DNA of 64,000 nt, taken from positions 237,935 to 301,934 of the forward strand of contig CM032666.1 of assembly GCA_019095985.1 (NCBI GenBank), given 5' to 3'. This document shows, piece by piece, positions 13,101 to 23,753 of the stretch. Under the pieces are notes generated by a model. That model was not told the origin of the DNA. It did not search any database and saw only the letters and a program-made list of their open reading frames with translations. Position 1 is the stretch's first letter. Each line of letters opens with the position of its first letter. The position numbers and the translations under genes were made by a program. Source of the DNA: Streblospio benedicti. Taxonomy: Eukaryota; Annelida; Polychaeta; Spionida; Spionidae.

Positions 13101-13599
13101 AAATGTGCCTGATAAAATGAAAGATGTGAGACGGGTACCTAGTTTGCGTTTTTGGGATGTCAATATTTAGAAACACGACAATTACCTAAGTGATTATGAA
13201 AGGAGTCAAGTCCCGCATTATCACAGGGATAGGTCTGGACCAGTGCATTACAGTTATGTTGTTATCATAACAATGAATACAGATTTTCTCATTGTGATTC
13301 AGTCTCGTATCTAATCTGGACATCACCACAGAAGCAGATTATCACCTCTGACACTCCCACCAACATTCATCATGTTTGTTTCTATGATTTCAGTCTCATC
13401 CAACTTTGTACTCAGTATCAGTGATCAGTATGGGAGACGGCCAGTTTTACAGACTTCATGAATCAATTTTGCAAATTTTGTTGCATTCTTTAAAAGTAAA
13501 CCTTTCTTTGTGTTACTAAGAGAAGACAGACCCACAACTGCAGTAAATGTGACTATTAAGCTGGCAAATTCGTGGGTGCAAACGCGGGGCCCAAAGTAG
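10191..13599. other. non-coding AT-rich stretch
   Basis: No gene is supported. Many short open frames occur by chance in this AT-rich DNA; none has a domain, and none shows exon borders with a good start context. A perfect CRE-type TGACGTCA lies at 11120-11127. One such site is expected by chance in a window of this size. Confidence 0.45.
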
Positions 13600-13660
13600 G
13601 GCTCTGGTGCAGGACAAGTAACATTTCTTGACAACTAGTAACTACTCGTCCTGTACACTA
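13600..13660. mobile_element. relic of the CAGGGTC-type MITE
   Basis: GCAGGACAAGTAAC and ACTACTCGTCCTG recall the subterminal motifs inside the elements at 1805 and 14733. The terminal repeats are not found here, so only an internal scrap remains. Confidence 0.4.
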
Positions 13661-14658
13661 GTAAGCTTTATAAATCAGTTATCTGGAGCCCAGGACAGTG
13701 ATCTAATAGATAGCACATGGACCTCTGTTCCTGCCAGTGCTTTGATGCCTGTTTAATGACATTATTGCGTGTCTCATGATTCACCAATGAGTAATCAGAC
13801 CTACAGGAACAAATGCAGCACTATAAGTGAAAAATGCATGAGTCAGGCCAGTTCACAGAATGTAGTATTCAGGTCTTAATTTGATCAATGGATTTAGAAT
13901 AAAGAACCAAAAATCTCCAAAAGCCCCACAAAGGTAGTACTGGACTAACAATGAAGTTACCAGCATGTGCATTTTTATTACAAAATCAACATGTTTCTTA
14001 TCATGTTCAATGGTTCTACTTGACAGCTTTACAAGAGATTCTTGTAAAGCAAAAAATGCACTATGCAAAGGGGCTGCTGCATTACTTTATCAAGGAATGT
14101 ATTATGAAATCAATGTTTGTAAATATATTATATAAAGATCACCAGATATAGGATTAGAGGGCATCTATTTTTGATATCACTAATGACTTAAAAACAGACA
14201 CTTGGACACATCTAAGCAAGACACATGACATAGATCATAACGTGCATATAGGTTAGTGATTACACATGCAAAAGGACCTGTGTCTTGTTAATTGTGAAGG
14301 TTTAAGACTCTAAAATGGTCTTGCTAAGTTGCTACAGAGGTGGGATTCTAATAATTGATTCTTAAAACCTTGCATATAACTTGGTGAAGTTAATTTAAAC
14401 AAACTCACAACCTCCTGAGCTACATCACAGACAACTTGTATGTGTCCTCACACTTTATTCAATTATTTTCAATGTTGAAGCATCAAACCCTAAACCTAGA
14501 GATATTGAGACAGGCACATGCTGCAAGCCCGAGTTTTATTCCATGAACCTTCCAGCTTGTTCCATGACCCAGTTACCATAATCACCTCTCCATGTGCCAG
14601 TTGGCCCAGTTTATTGCTACAGAAACAGAAAGACTGCTGTAAAAAAACTCCCCTCCAA
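13661..14658. other. non-coding stretch
   Basis: No gene or clear repeat is supported here. Overlapping open frames on both strands at 13853-14151 are not accompanied by any domain. Confidence 0.4.
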
Positions 14659-15030
14659 CTGTCTCTCTCAAGTCTCGCTACCAAGCATATTTCTCCCACA
14701 ACAGACATAGCTGAGACAGGTTTTACAACATACAGGGTCAGGATTAGGTGGAAAAGTGTTACTCGTCAGCAGGACTAGTAACCCTCAAATATCTACTCGT
14801 CCTGCAAAATATGTACTCGTCCTCCTTGTACAAACTCTATATCTGTATGAAAACTTATTCAGAATTGCTCCTCGTCAAAAGGACGAGTTTCTAAAAATTA
14901 GCACTCATCCTCCACTAGTTTTTACTAGTCGATACGAGTGGACGAGTGGCTAATCCAGACCCTGAACACAAAGCTTCCATATGGCCCTGACTGAACACGA
15001 ATTCCCGACTCTGTAGTTGTGAGACTAGCG
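14659..15030 (-). mobile_element. tRNA-derived SINE split by a MITE
   Basis: Read on the minus strand, 15030-14965 gives the SINE head to body (GTCTCACAAC, CAGGGCCATATGGAAGCTT). The MITE at 14733-14964 interrupts it. Positions 14732-14659 then continue with GTTGTAAAACCTGTCTCAGC, AGAAATATGCTTGGTA and a GAGAGA-rich tail. The order and strand match the intact copies at 18097 and 37751, so the MITE inserted after the SINE. Confidence 0.8.
14733..14964. mobile_element. CAGGGTC-type MITE, copy 2, inserted in a SINE
   Basis: This 232-bp element has ends CAGGGTCAGGATTAG / CTAATCCAGACCCTG. A near-perfect 6-bp target duplication (AACATA at 14727-14732, AACACA at 14965-14970) restores the SINE sequence when the element is removed. 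Several ACTCGTCCT/AGGACGAGT subterminal motifs are present. It is longer than the 1805 copy because that copy lacks an internal block with further such motifs. There is no open frame. Confidence 0.88.
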
Positions 15031-15406
15031 TGTGTAAGAGAAAGAGAAGGTTCGAAATGACATCACAAGCATTGGCCGCAGGGATTAATCTGGAAATTGG
15101 CAACAATGAGTCCCTAAGGACTCGCACGTTTGGAAACAATGGGTCCGTGAGCCTATTCAATGAGTCCTGACATACATAACCATAACAACTATGACCAGTA
15201 AAAAGAAAGTACGAGAAGGTTTGACCAGACACTCTCACAGCCCCAAAACAATCAATTCACACAGATTAATATTTCAATGGTTCCGTGGGAGGCACAATTT
15301 TCAATTCTCTGCATCTAATCCTATTGAAAAGTAAAATGAGTTCTGGACTCAGAACTCGCGTCTACACTGATTGGGAGATAAATACAATGTATATATAAAA
15401 GCGTAC
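15031..15406. other. possible intron following the candidate exon
   Basis: There is no clear feature here. If the exon at 15407-15518 is real, this stretch lies downstream of its donor on the minus strand and would be intron. Confidence 0.35.
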
Positions 15407-15518
15407 CATCGGTGGGGTCCCGAATTTCCACCTCGTACGTCATGTTTGGCAGCTTCATGCTGTCGTCCCCTGTCGTCCGCCGCTGTTTTCTGTCTATCGG
15501 CTGCAGCGGTATGGACAT
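15407..15518 (-). CDS. candidate first coding exon, unknown protein
   Basis: On the minus strand an ATG at 15518-15516 is the first after an in-frame TAG. It opens a 37-codon hydrophilic frame that begins MSIPLQPIDR and ends near YEVEIRDPTDG. At 15406-15405 a GT follows (GATG/GTACGC), a possible splice donor that would leave a phase-1 junction. The exon sits in a local CpG-rich patch (15410-15580), unlike the AT-rich DNA around it, as expected of a first exon behind a promoter. Against it: the donor is imperfect, the frame stays open past the donor to 15321, frames on the opposite strand are also open, and I recognise no family and cannot place the next exon. Confidence 0.35.
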
Positions 15519-16679
15519 GGGCGACGATCCGCGGTGTTGTGTCCCGCGCTGCTATCCCAGCTCCACACACATGGTGCACGAAGGGCGGATGTCATATAAT
15601 ATACCTCAATAGCGTGTGAAATAAACTTGGTAACTTCAAATAAGTGTTCTGACGGATTTCTAAATAAGAGAGATTTGATAATCAATTTTGAGCAATAAAA
15701 TATTTACCATCATCACAATATCATAGTGCCATGCTGCTTCACGTCAGTACCTTTATTGTTGGAATCACGAACTTAATATATTTGTGTGATAGGGAGCAGA
15801 GGGAGAGATTTTTAGGCTAAAACACGCTACTACTTTTGTTGAATATGGGTTATGGTCAAACACAACACATTCTGAACACAATGTTTTTTGTTTCCATGGC
15901 AACACAGTCACAAACAAGGAGAGCGATCTGAGTGTAGTTTTCTTCACAAAGTACAACAGTAAAAACATTTCAATGCTTTTGATTTAGTTACATGTCAATT
16001 TTAAAGTGTTTCATTTCATCATTACATAGATGGTCATGGGTAAGGACCACAGAGAAGACATTGACCTATTTCAGAGAGTGACCTAATGAGGGCAATCAGG
16101 TCGTAAGCCAACTTGCATTGGATGGGGAAATGTAAATACTTTAAAATGTTTTACGAAGATCATATGTCTAATTGTCTGTATGCTCATGTATATCTAAAGG
16201 ATGGTGTCATGTATGACGTATAAGAACAGTGCTAGGTCTAGTCTTCCTTGTTCAACTGTTACCATTGACAGCTTTTTCAAGGACATGGTTGACAGCAGTT
16301 ACCTGCTTAACTATATGATTAACTTGAACCCTGTCAATCCTTATTCCTAAACCATAATTGCATTTTTCTAACATACAATTCTATGGGTTGAAAAAGCTGA
16401 ACATGTGGACTATAAATAGAAGGGTCACTATGACACTCGTGGTAAATATTGTACAACTCAAATATTGATTACAAAACGTGCCACAAGAAACACGCAAGTA
16501 TCCATGAATGAATGACTACACAGGCTTTATTATCCTCAAGTCTGGAGACATCAAACTATTCCAAAAACCACTAAACACTCAGCATATCCTCCTGTTGTCC
16601 ATAAAGCACTACTACCCAATATTGCCTTGTTGTAGCAGTATCATATGCAGTAGTCCAAACAACGCCTTATATTAATATA
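15519..16679. other. non-coding stretch, possible upstream region
   Basis: The first 60 bases continue the CpG-rich patch and could hold the promoter of the candidate minus-strand exon at 15407-15518. Beyond about 15600 the DNA returns to AT-rich and nothing is recognisable. Confidence 0.35.
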
Positions 16680-17170
16680 TCCACCACCGGCGCCTTATAG
16701 TATAGTACACCTATATCCTCCTCAGCAGCCGCAGCTCCGGCGGGTTTAAGGAGTGATTAGGCCAATTCCACCTGAACCACTAATCCGGGAATGTCGCCTG
16801 CTGCTGTTAATCACCCGGCAGCCACAGACACTGACAGTAGTGACACCCCGCCGCCGGCGGCCCGGTTTCACACACGTGAAGTCGCTACCTGCCTCCTCCT
16901 CTTCACGGGTGCTGCTGCCTCCGGTGGCTGGGTGACGATGGCATTGCAGACTGGGAGACGATTGGGGGTACTACTGGTGCGGTTACCCTGGTCGTGCTGA
17001 TATCTGCCGCTAAATATCCGTGTGTTGTTGTTTATCGATTGACAGACGAAACCCACTCCGACATTATTGATCAGCCTCGCTCTGGAAGCGGCGCGATGAT
17101 TGGTTGACGTGCAGTCGCTATTAGCGAGCGTTGAGTCGTTGTGGTGGGGAAAAGCGGGAGGGTGATAGAG
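16680..17170. promoter_or_regulatory. CpG-rich patch, possible promoter or CpG island
   Basis: CpG dinucleotides are dense here (for example CCGCCGCCGGCGGCCCGG near 16848 and AGCGGCGCGATG near 17087) in contrast to the AT-rich flanks. An inverted CCAAT element (ATTGG) near 17100 is followed by TGACGTGCAG. Open frames on both strands look like a by-product of high GC. No coding sequence can be assigned. It may be a promoter or 5' UTR whose gene body I cannot see. Confidence 0.4.
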
Positions 17171-17934
17171 GCTATGAGAGGTTATCCTTGACAGAAAATG
17201 TTCAATTTCGTCAGAAGAAGAGACGAGAAGTTTAAGTTTACAATTATAGTCCATTTGTTTTACTAGTACTTTTGCTACAATGTAAATATAGATTCAATGC
17301 CGATATAAATGAAAAATATATACATCTATGAGAAATCCCGAGATTTTGAAGCGCGCGTAAAACCCCGAGCGCCGTGAGCGCGCACCTGCAAAGAGCACCT
17401 GCTGACAGCGGCTGGCGAACTAATCGTCTGCTTGGACATCACGCCATGTGGGTACTGAGCCGCCGCCTGTAGCAGACGACAGCTCAGTATGCATATACCA
17501 TTGACAGTTACGATTCAGCTACGGGTTTTTGATACGTAAAACCGAACTGAACTCGGTTTCTAATAGACAAGTCTTAATCACGTATGCAGTTGGTTAGCAA
17601 TTTAAAAAATATATAGGTTGTTTTATTAATAATGATTTGTACAACATGATAAAAGCTGAATTTATTCGCAACACAAAAATGTTGCACCGTAAGCCTACCC
17701 CGTGTTGGTGGTTGCACTGCACCCCGTGTTGGGAGGATAACTCGGCACAAAACCAAAACGGCACCAAATTAGCATACCAAAAACGGCACGAAACTACAGC
17801 CAAAACCGCACGAAGTAGACAGCTAAAACGGCCCATGCAAGGGGGTGGGTGGGTGGGTGGGGGGTTATAATTAAGGGTTGTCAATCTGCCAAAGTTTTAT
17901 AAATCCCCCGCCCACCTGTAATGTGCCTACTCAC
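17171..17934. other. non-coding stretch
   Basis: Minor repetition only (CACCCCGTGTTG twice near 17700-17730, AAAACGGCAC/AAACCGCAC series 17755-17815, GGGTGG run 17840-17862). No gene is supported. Confidence 0.4.
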
Positions 17935-18382
17935 TGGGTTCGAATCCCACTTGAGGACGAAATTTTGGGAAGGGTCTTATTAGCATTAGTGGGATTCGAA
18001 CCCACGACCTCTGGGTTGAGATGATAACAGACCAAGTATGTAAGCTGGGGATCACAGAGACATCGGTTCAGCCGAGTAACCTTTTAACAGCTCGCTGCTT
18101 GGGATGATGGTATCATTCTGGTCTCACAACCTTGGGGTCGTGAGTTCGAGCCCCGCCAGGGCCACTTGATATAGTCAAATGGAAGCTTAGGGTTGTAGAA
18201 CCTGTCTTCAGCTATATCTATCGTTGGTAGAAATATGCTTGCTAAAAAGACGTGTGAGAGAGAGAGAAGTTTAAAAATATATCCGCAAGAACTGGGAAAC
18301 ACATATATATATCATTCAAAAGCACTAAAAATGCTACTAAGACCCTTCCCAAAATTTCGTCCTCAAGTGCGATTCGAACCCA
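17935..18382. repeat. inverted repeat, 53-bp arms around a SINE unit
   Basis: The arm at 17935-17987 (starting TGGGTTCGAATCCCAC) is the inverted copy of 18330-18382 with only a few changes. The arms share TTGAGGACGAAATTTTGG and AGGGTCTTA blocks. The arms carry tRNA-like B-box sequence, so they look like part of a SINE or small element in head-to-head arrangement. Confidence 0.75.
18097..18270 (+). mobile_element. tRNA-derived SINE, best-preserved copy
   Basis: An A-box-like TGGGATGATGG and a B-box GAGTTCGAGCC are correctly spaced at about 35-40 bp. They are followed by GCCAGGGCCACTTGATATAG, a body with GCTTAGGGTTGTAGAACC and ATATGCTTGCTAAAAAG, and a (GA)n tail. This is a pol III promoter head joined to an unrelated body, the definition of a tRNA SINE. 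I see no reading frame. Relatives in the window are at 1318, 14659, 18474, 23719, 37751, 41604 and 52405. Confidence 0.8.
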
Positions 18383-18473
18383 CGACCTCTGGGTTGAGAT
18401 GATAACAGACCAAGTATGTAAGCTGGGGGTTACAGAGACATCGGTTCAGCCGAGTAACCTTTTAACAGCTCGC

Positions 18474-18636
18474 TGCTTGGTCTGGTCTCACAACCTTGGG
18501 GTCGTGAGTTCGAGTCCCGCCAGGGCCACTTGATATAGTCAAATGGAAGCTTAGGGTTGTAAAACACTGTCTTCAGCTATATCTATCGTTGGTAGAAATA
18601 TGCTTGCTAAAAAGACGTGTGAGAGAGAGAGAAGTC
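18474..18636 (+). mobile_element. tRNA-derived SINE, A-box deleted copy
   Basis: It is nearly identical to the copy at 18097, but 14 bp covering the A-box are absent (GCTTGG joins TCTGGTCTCAC directly). It arose as part of the local duplication 17989-18640. Without the A-box it should not be transcribed by pol III from its own promoter. Confidence 0.8.
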
Positions 18637-18640
18637 TAAA

Positions 18641-21540
18641 AAAGTGAGAGGATAATTAGTATAACACTTGCTAAAAAGGTACATCTATTTTTATCGTCTG
18701 TGTGTTGAGATATTATCCAAATACATGAAACATATATTTACCAACCTGTACATGATTATAAAGTTAACAGTTATTGTACTCGCAACCACAATGTGTTTTC
18801 TTACCCTAAATTTAAAATGTATTGAGCACATAAACCTTTTATTAATCTTGCAGTTTGGTTCTAATTTAAGTTATTCACACTATTTAGAATACTGTTTTGC
18901 GGGTATAAATTTAGAACTACAGTGTCAAATATAGAACAATTTGATTATTATATGGTAGCCAAGTAGTAAAGCAACTGACAAAAGTTGTTGTCAATTACTT
19001 ATCCCTCATGAGCCTGTGGTTGTAAAAGGGTAGGTGGTTTTGATAAAGTAAACATAATCTACACATCCGATGCTGGCAGATTTGTAGCTCACCATGAAAC
19101 AGAGCTGTAGAAACGATGATGGGTGCATTATAAAATGGCCAAACTGAAGTGAAAATACAACAAAATTTTATATAAATTTCCTCCACCCTGTTGAAGTCTG
19201 GTGTCTGTCCTGTGGCATAGTATTACAAAACCATTATATACATTGTGTAGTTCATCATATCTTAAACTTCTATTAATACAGTTTGCAATAAAATTGCTAT
19301 ACATGTAAAACGAGGAAACTGTCTTGTTCGTTTTGAATTACGGGAAGTGGTTGGGAACATACTTTCAGATGCCATATATTCTTGAGTTAAAAGTCATTAG
19401 TTTTTGAAACTCCTAATATATATGACTCTTTTGTACAAGTCAGGCAGATATTTTATAAACATTTCCATACAGTCCCAATAACAATATCTTTCACAGGCCC
19501 TGCTCACCCTTTTGTATAAGGTTTACCATACAGGGGGAAGTAATTAATAGGGGTAAAGAAATCTAACATCCCTCTTTTTATTCTCCTTTTTTTACACATC
19601 CCTCTTCATCCAAATTTTTCCATGTCCCTCTTATTTTATTTTTATTTTTTTATTCTATTTTTTTTTGGAGGGTGGGGGGCCATGATTTTTTCCAATCTTC
19701 TACCTACATTTCCGTAACTAAAATGATATTTAGCGTCTTTGTGAACAGCAAAAGATAATTAATTATAATCAATGTATTGAAATAACAGCCATTTACATTG
19801 CAGAAAATAGTCAAGCATATATTTTGACAAGAATATTTATTAAAACCGTGTCTATTAAATATGCATGATGATAGGCCTATATCTGTTGAACACAAATGGC
19901 AATACCACATTTCTTAGTACATGTATGACAAAATGAAAAGTAACCTAAAAAAAAATACGTAACTTTTTTCATGTTATATTACAATAACATAAGCACCCAT
20001 CAATAAAGTTGAGTCAAAATCAAAGCCATCAAATTAGACTTGGCCAAGAAGTTACATCTATATTGTTCTACCATGTTGCCACTTCTTTAATCTTCTTATG
20101 GAGTGGTGCGCACAATTTCATCTGGAGGTGTAGACAACAGTTTACTGTTCTATAAAGTTCAATCTTTTTCCAGTGGGCATAAATTTCTATATTGTATTTT
20201 TCTTTTATTTCAGTTTCAGACTAAACACAAATTATCATTTTTTTCCTTTTTGCCCATCTCACATTTCAGCTATTTTCCCACATCAAAGTGTTTTTTGCTT
20301 TTATAAACAGAATTGTGATAAATATATGACATGCACAACAAAAGTAGGCAACATGAAACATTTCTACAGAGGCATAACCTGTTCTCAAGATAAGCTGCCA
20401 CCTTAAATCAACTGTAGGCCACTATCATACCATATATGGGAATGCCAAATAAGTAAACAGCGTCTAGACATTTTGTTGATTGACAGCTAAAACCCTGTAA
20501 ATTCCATCTTATACCAGTTGCTACGTCACATGACAAAATCAAAGTCAATGATTGGCTTTGCATATTAAACAAGTATTTGGAGAGTACTGCTAATACCCTC
20601 TAAATCCCCCTAAATTCCTGTGGACTGGATTTTAGGGGGATTTAGTGAGAAAGGTCCAATATGTAACTCAATATTGTACATTTCAAGAGATAATTAACCA
20701 AGTTATTTGCATTTGCAGTACAAGTTCGACATTTGGTGCCTAACAGGTACAATATGTACGATCCGTTACAAAATTGCTTGCCGTCGTTTGGTACCAAACA
20801 AGCTGGTTTCCCACTACATTGTAGGAAAAAATGGTATGTCTACAACGCTTTCATCGTTTTCCTCGTGAATATGTTTTAATATCATCACTACTACATTCAT
20901 TTGTTTTATTTCAATAGTTGAAAATTCATTTTGCTAAATTTACAAATGTATACCAGCAAATGTATACATCTATATATTTTGTTGTTTTCGCTTTAGTTTA
21001 CCTGCATGCAAGAGTTTAAAAAATATAGAATATAGTGTGTAACAATTTAATAGGGGAAATATTTGGAGAAAAATAAACATCAAATAAAATCACAGAATGT
21101 AAACGTCGAGCATCCTGGGTTTCAATTCTTGTTTATAATATCAAATAAAATGGTAAAATCATCAACATTTTTTATTTTTGAATTGTCTCCATTAAAATAG
21201 AACAAACAAGAACTTTTATCAAACTTACAACTTTAATTTATCAAACAATTAGCAAACACATATTGACACTTATCTAAGCCAAAGCACAAACTACATGTAA
21301 TACATGAGTTCAATGAAATATAATGTTCATATTTAAACGTAATTTATTTACAGTTATTTACAAGACAAATTTAAAAGAAAATCAAACTTAAAAATATACT
21401 GCAATTCAAAGCAGCTAAGATTAGTTTAAAATCCATTTAATATTTATTAGCCCCCAACTTTCATAACTGCATAACATAGCGAAATTCAGTGAAGTCTTAA
21501 TTAGCCTTAATAATGATTGACTTATGAGCCATATAAGTCA
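18641..21540. other. non-coding AT-rich stretch with one hairpin
   Basis: I see no gene. A T-rich block at 19575-19680 and general AT-richness dominate. A perfect 15-bp hairpin lies at 20600-20645 (listed separately). Confidence 0.45.
20600..20645. repeat. perfect 15-bp hairpin
   Basis: CTAAATCCCCCTAAA at 20600-20614 is exactly complementary to 20631-20645, with a 16-nt loop. No T-run follows directly. It could be a decayed small TIR element or a structured RNA; nothing in the flanks decides. Confidence 0.8.
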
Positions 21541-21555
21541 CACACACACACGCAT

Positions 21556-21612
<57 letters not shown>
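21541..21612. repeat. (CA)n/(CG-CA)n alternating tract
   Basis: A purine-pyrimidine alternating run reads ACAC, then about eight ACGC units, then ACAC again, interrupted only by GCATGCACGC. Such alternating runs favour Z-DNA. It breaks into the 3' part of the zinc-finger relic on the minus strand. Confidence 0.9.
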
Positions 21613-21615
<3 letters not shown>

Positions 21616-22079
21616 TTCAGATCAGAACTTTCAGCAAACCATTTCCTATACTGATCACACTTGTATGGTTTCTCTCCCCTGTGAGTGCGCATATGAATAA
21701 CAACAGCAGACTTGTGAGAAAAACTTATCATAAACGCACACCCATAAGTTTTTCCACATCATAAACACCGTGTGGGATTTCAGATGTCCACTTACACTGA
21801 ATATTTCTCACGCCCATTACACTGATGTTATTTCTCACCAGTGTGGATTCTCATGTGGCTAGACAAGGAGCTACTGACACTAACACACTTGCCTTTCTGC
21901 CCAGTGTGAGTTCTTATGTGCCTTTCCAGATCTCCCTTTCCGCTGAATGATTTCTTACACACACTATACATTGATATTCTTTCTCCCCAGTGTGGGTTAT
22001 CATGTGGCTGGTCAATTTGCTTCTCTTACTAAAACTTTTTCCACAATCACTACAATCAAATGGTTTCTCAGCACTGTAT
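21613..22079 (-). pseudogene. decayed C2H2 zinc-finger (Kruppel-type) gene fragment
   Basis: Read on the minus strand from 22079 down, linker-separated C2H2 fingers appear. One finger is whole (CSDCGKSFSKRSKLTSHMITH, spacing C-2-C-12-H-3-H at about 22053-21985), followed by the linker TGEKEYQC. The next finger (KKSFSGKGDLERHIRTHTGQ) needs a frame change after its second Cys. A third keeps SSLSSHMRIHTGEK but has lost its Cys pair and is followed by a TAA. A fourth is largely gone. A last one (21612-21731) keeps [16 protein letters not shown], with Tyr in place of the second Cys, and then runs into the CA/CG tract. C2H2 proteins bind DNA in the nucleus; this copy cannot encode one. It is probably a local duplicate or retrocopy. 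No parent gene is in the window. Confidence 0.85.
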
Positions 22080-22420
22080 TCATTTTTGTGATATTAGAGC
22101 GTCACTTACATAATGATTTCTCATTTGATGTAGACTTAAGTTGCATATTACGGTGGTTTGCCATTGTAAGCTGATTACAAATATGTGATAATATTTACAA
22201 ACCTTTGTACAAATCAATTCAATATAACCATTTTCTAAAATTATATGTAAAAATTTTATATCCTTCAAGTGTTTGATTTCAAAGTTTAGGTTTTCCACAT
22301 ATACAAGACAAGTTTCAATTTTTTTTTCAAACTTAAAAATACACTGCAGTTCAAAGTTGCTAAGATTAGTTTCAAATCCATTACTCTAGGAGTTTCATAA
22401 GAGGGTGTATCATAACCATA

Positions 22421-22586
22421 GGTAGAACTAGGGGGCACTGGGAGTGCATGCTCCCCACCCACTTTTCACCAAAATACCTCATTTTCATGGGGGTTTTGAT
22501 ATCATTATGTCCCTTTGATTGCCTGTACAAACTCCATGAAATGAAATCCCTCAAGTGCCCCCCCTACACAAAAACCCGAATCTGCC
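22421..22586. mobile_element. GGCAGATCC-type MITE, diverged copy
   Basis: Blocks TTTTCACCAAAATACCTCATTTTC..GGGTTTT, CATGAAATGAAATCCCTCAAGTGC and a C-run before AATCTGCC match the element at 48149 in order and spacing. The ends (GGTAGAACTAGG / CCCGAATCTGCC) are decayed inverted repeats. Confidence 0.6.
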
Positions 22587-23166
22587 AGTGCATAACATAG
22601 TAAAAGTGGATAAAGACTGAACCTAAATAGTAGTCATGAGACAAACGTATGTACGTTATACGTGAGATATGACGCCATAGTTTATTGACGTCATATCGAA
22701 CATTCTCAACTGGTTCATGCATGTCCCTAGACTGTACTAGTCTCGATCTGGTTGAACGAGGCTAAGACTGTACATGCTATATGGATGTATGAGAGATCGA
22801 GAGTGAGCAGGAGGGAGCATAGCATTGTATTGTTAGATTTTAATGATCGTAATTAAACATTTAAAATTTACATGTGTTTGTCTCTATGACGTATATATTT
22901 GCTAAAATGACTGTCTTGTAATTGTCATGTAAGTGTCTGATAATACACAGTGTGCATAATACAAACTTGAATGTACAATGAATAGCAAGACCATTACTAC
23001 ACAAGCATATAAGTAAACATATCATTTGAAGGATTATAAAGCAGTAACAAATCTTGAGCTAAATTATTGTCTAATGAAACACGGAACATGCCTGATTTGG
23101 CAGGCACAGTTATCCACAATGTATAATACGGTGTTGTATATAAGGACCATTATTGTTTTTAGATTA
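22587..23166. other. non-coding stretch
   Basis: A small inverted pair, GATATGACG at about 22667 and CGTCATATC at about 22688, spans a CRE-like TGACGTCA. Nothing else is recognisable. Confidence 0.4.
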
Positions 23167-23306
23167 TCTGATAACTTGTGCGTTTTGCAGCATGTTGCTG
23201 ACTTCTGCTCATGATTCCTGTCATGTTACACAGACCTTTGTTAACTTCTGCTTTTAGTTCACTATAGAGCAGAAGTCAGCTCCTACAAAAAGCACAAGTT
23301 AACAGA
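23167..23306. repeat. foldback sequence, 40-44-bp arms
   Basis: The arm at 23167-23210 (TCTGATAACTTGTG... GACTTCTGCTC) is inverted at 23267-23306 (GAGCAGAAGTC ... CACAAGTTAACAGA) with a few indels. The loop is 56 bp and itself contains GTTAACTTCTGC, a partial third copy. There is no reading frame. It is probably a small foldback MITE. Confidence 0.7.
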
Positions 23307-23655
23307 AAGAGCTGAAACTTGCATCCTATATACTGTAGACATTATTTCCTCACTATGAGGCGCACATCGACAGAGAGGATTCTTTATCCAAGTCTGTAGT
23401 TTACAGAGTCAATGACCACTTGACTGTTTGTCTGCTTTTGTTATTTGTATTGCATGCGTAATCGCATAAACGATAGTAGGCTATATACTACGCAATGTTT
23501 CAATTTCCAATTTTATTGCAGACTGTGTGTTGTAAGTTCATTATTTTCTTACCTACTTATCAACGAACGTTTGAAGGTTCGTTCAGTAAAAGAGTCCCGA
23601 AGGTTCGAAGGCTAAAAGCCACCGAATGTCCCACCTCTAGTCTGTACATCATATC

Positions 23656-23753
23656 GCCGGAATTCAAACCCATGACCACTACCACTGTGGAGCATGCCTC
23701 GGTACTTGTAATTAGGTGCCACAGTGGTAGTGGTCCAGGGTTCGAGTCCCGGC
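23656..23753. repeat. inverted 35-bp tRNA-like half repeats
   Basis: Positions 23656-23690 and 23719-23753 are inverted copies with a few mismatches, both containing the B-box region (TTCGAGTCCCGGC / GCCGGAATTCAAAC) and the CCACTACCACTGTGG block. The right copy continues into the SINE at 23719. The arrangement resembles the inverted head at 17935. Confidence 0.75.

Larger units (their letters stand above)
17989..18640. repeat. direct duplication of a 280-bp SINE-containing unit
   Basis: Unit 1 (17989-18274) and unit 2 (18367-18640) are near identical from GATTCGAACCCACGACCTC through the SINE tail, offset by 378 bp. The main difference is a 14-bp loss in unit 2 (GATGATGGTATCAT) that removes the SINE A-box. 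Both units end in the same GA-rich tail. Confidence 0.85.

Noticed and set aside
16868-17254. 128-codon minus-strand frame in the CpG patch
   Set aside because: Frames on both strands are open because of high GC. No domain or splice evidence chooses one.
17989-18055. minus-strand tRNA gene
   Set aside because: The T-arm folds (GTGGG/CCCAC), but the sequence that should form the acceptor and D arms does not, and the same text is duplicated with the SINE.
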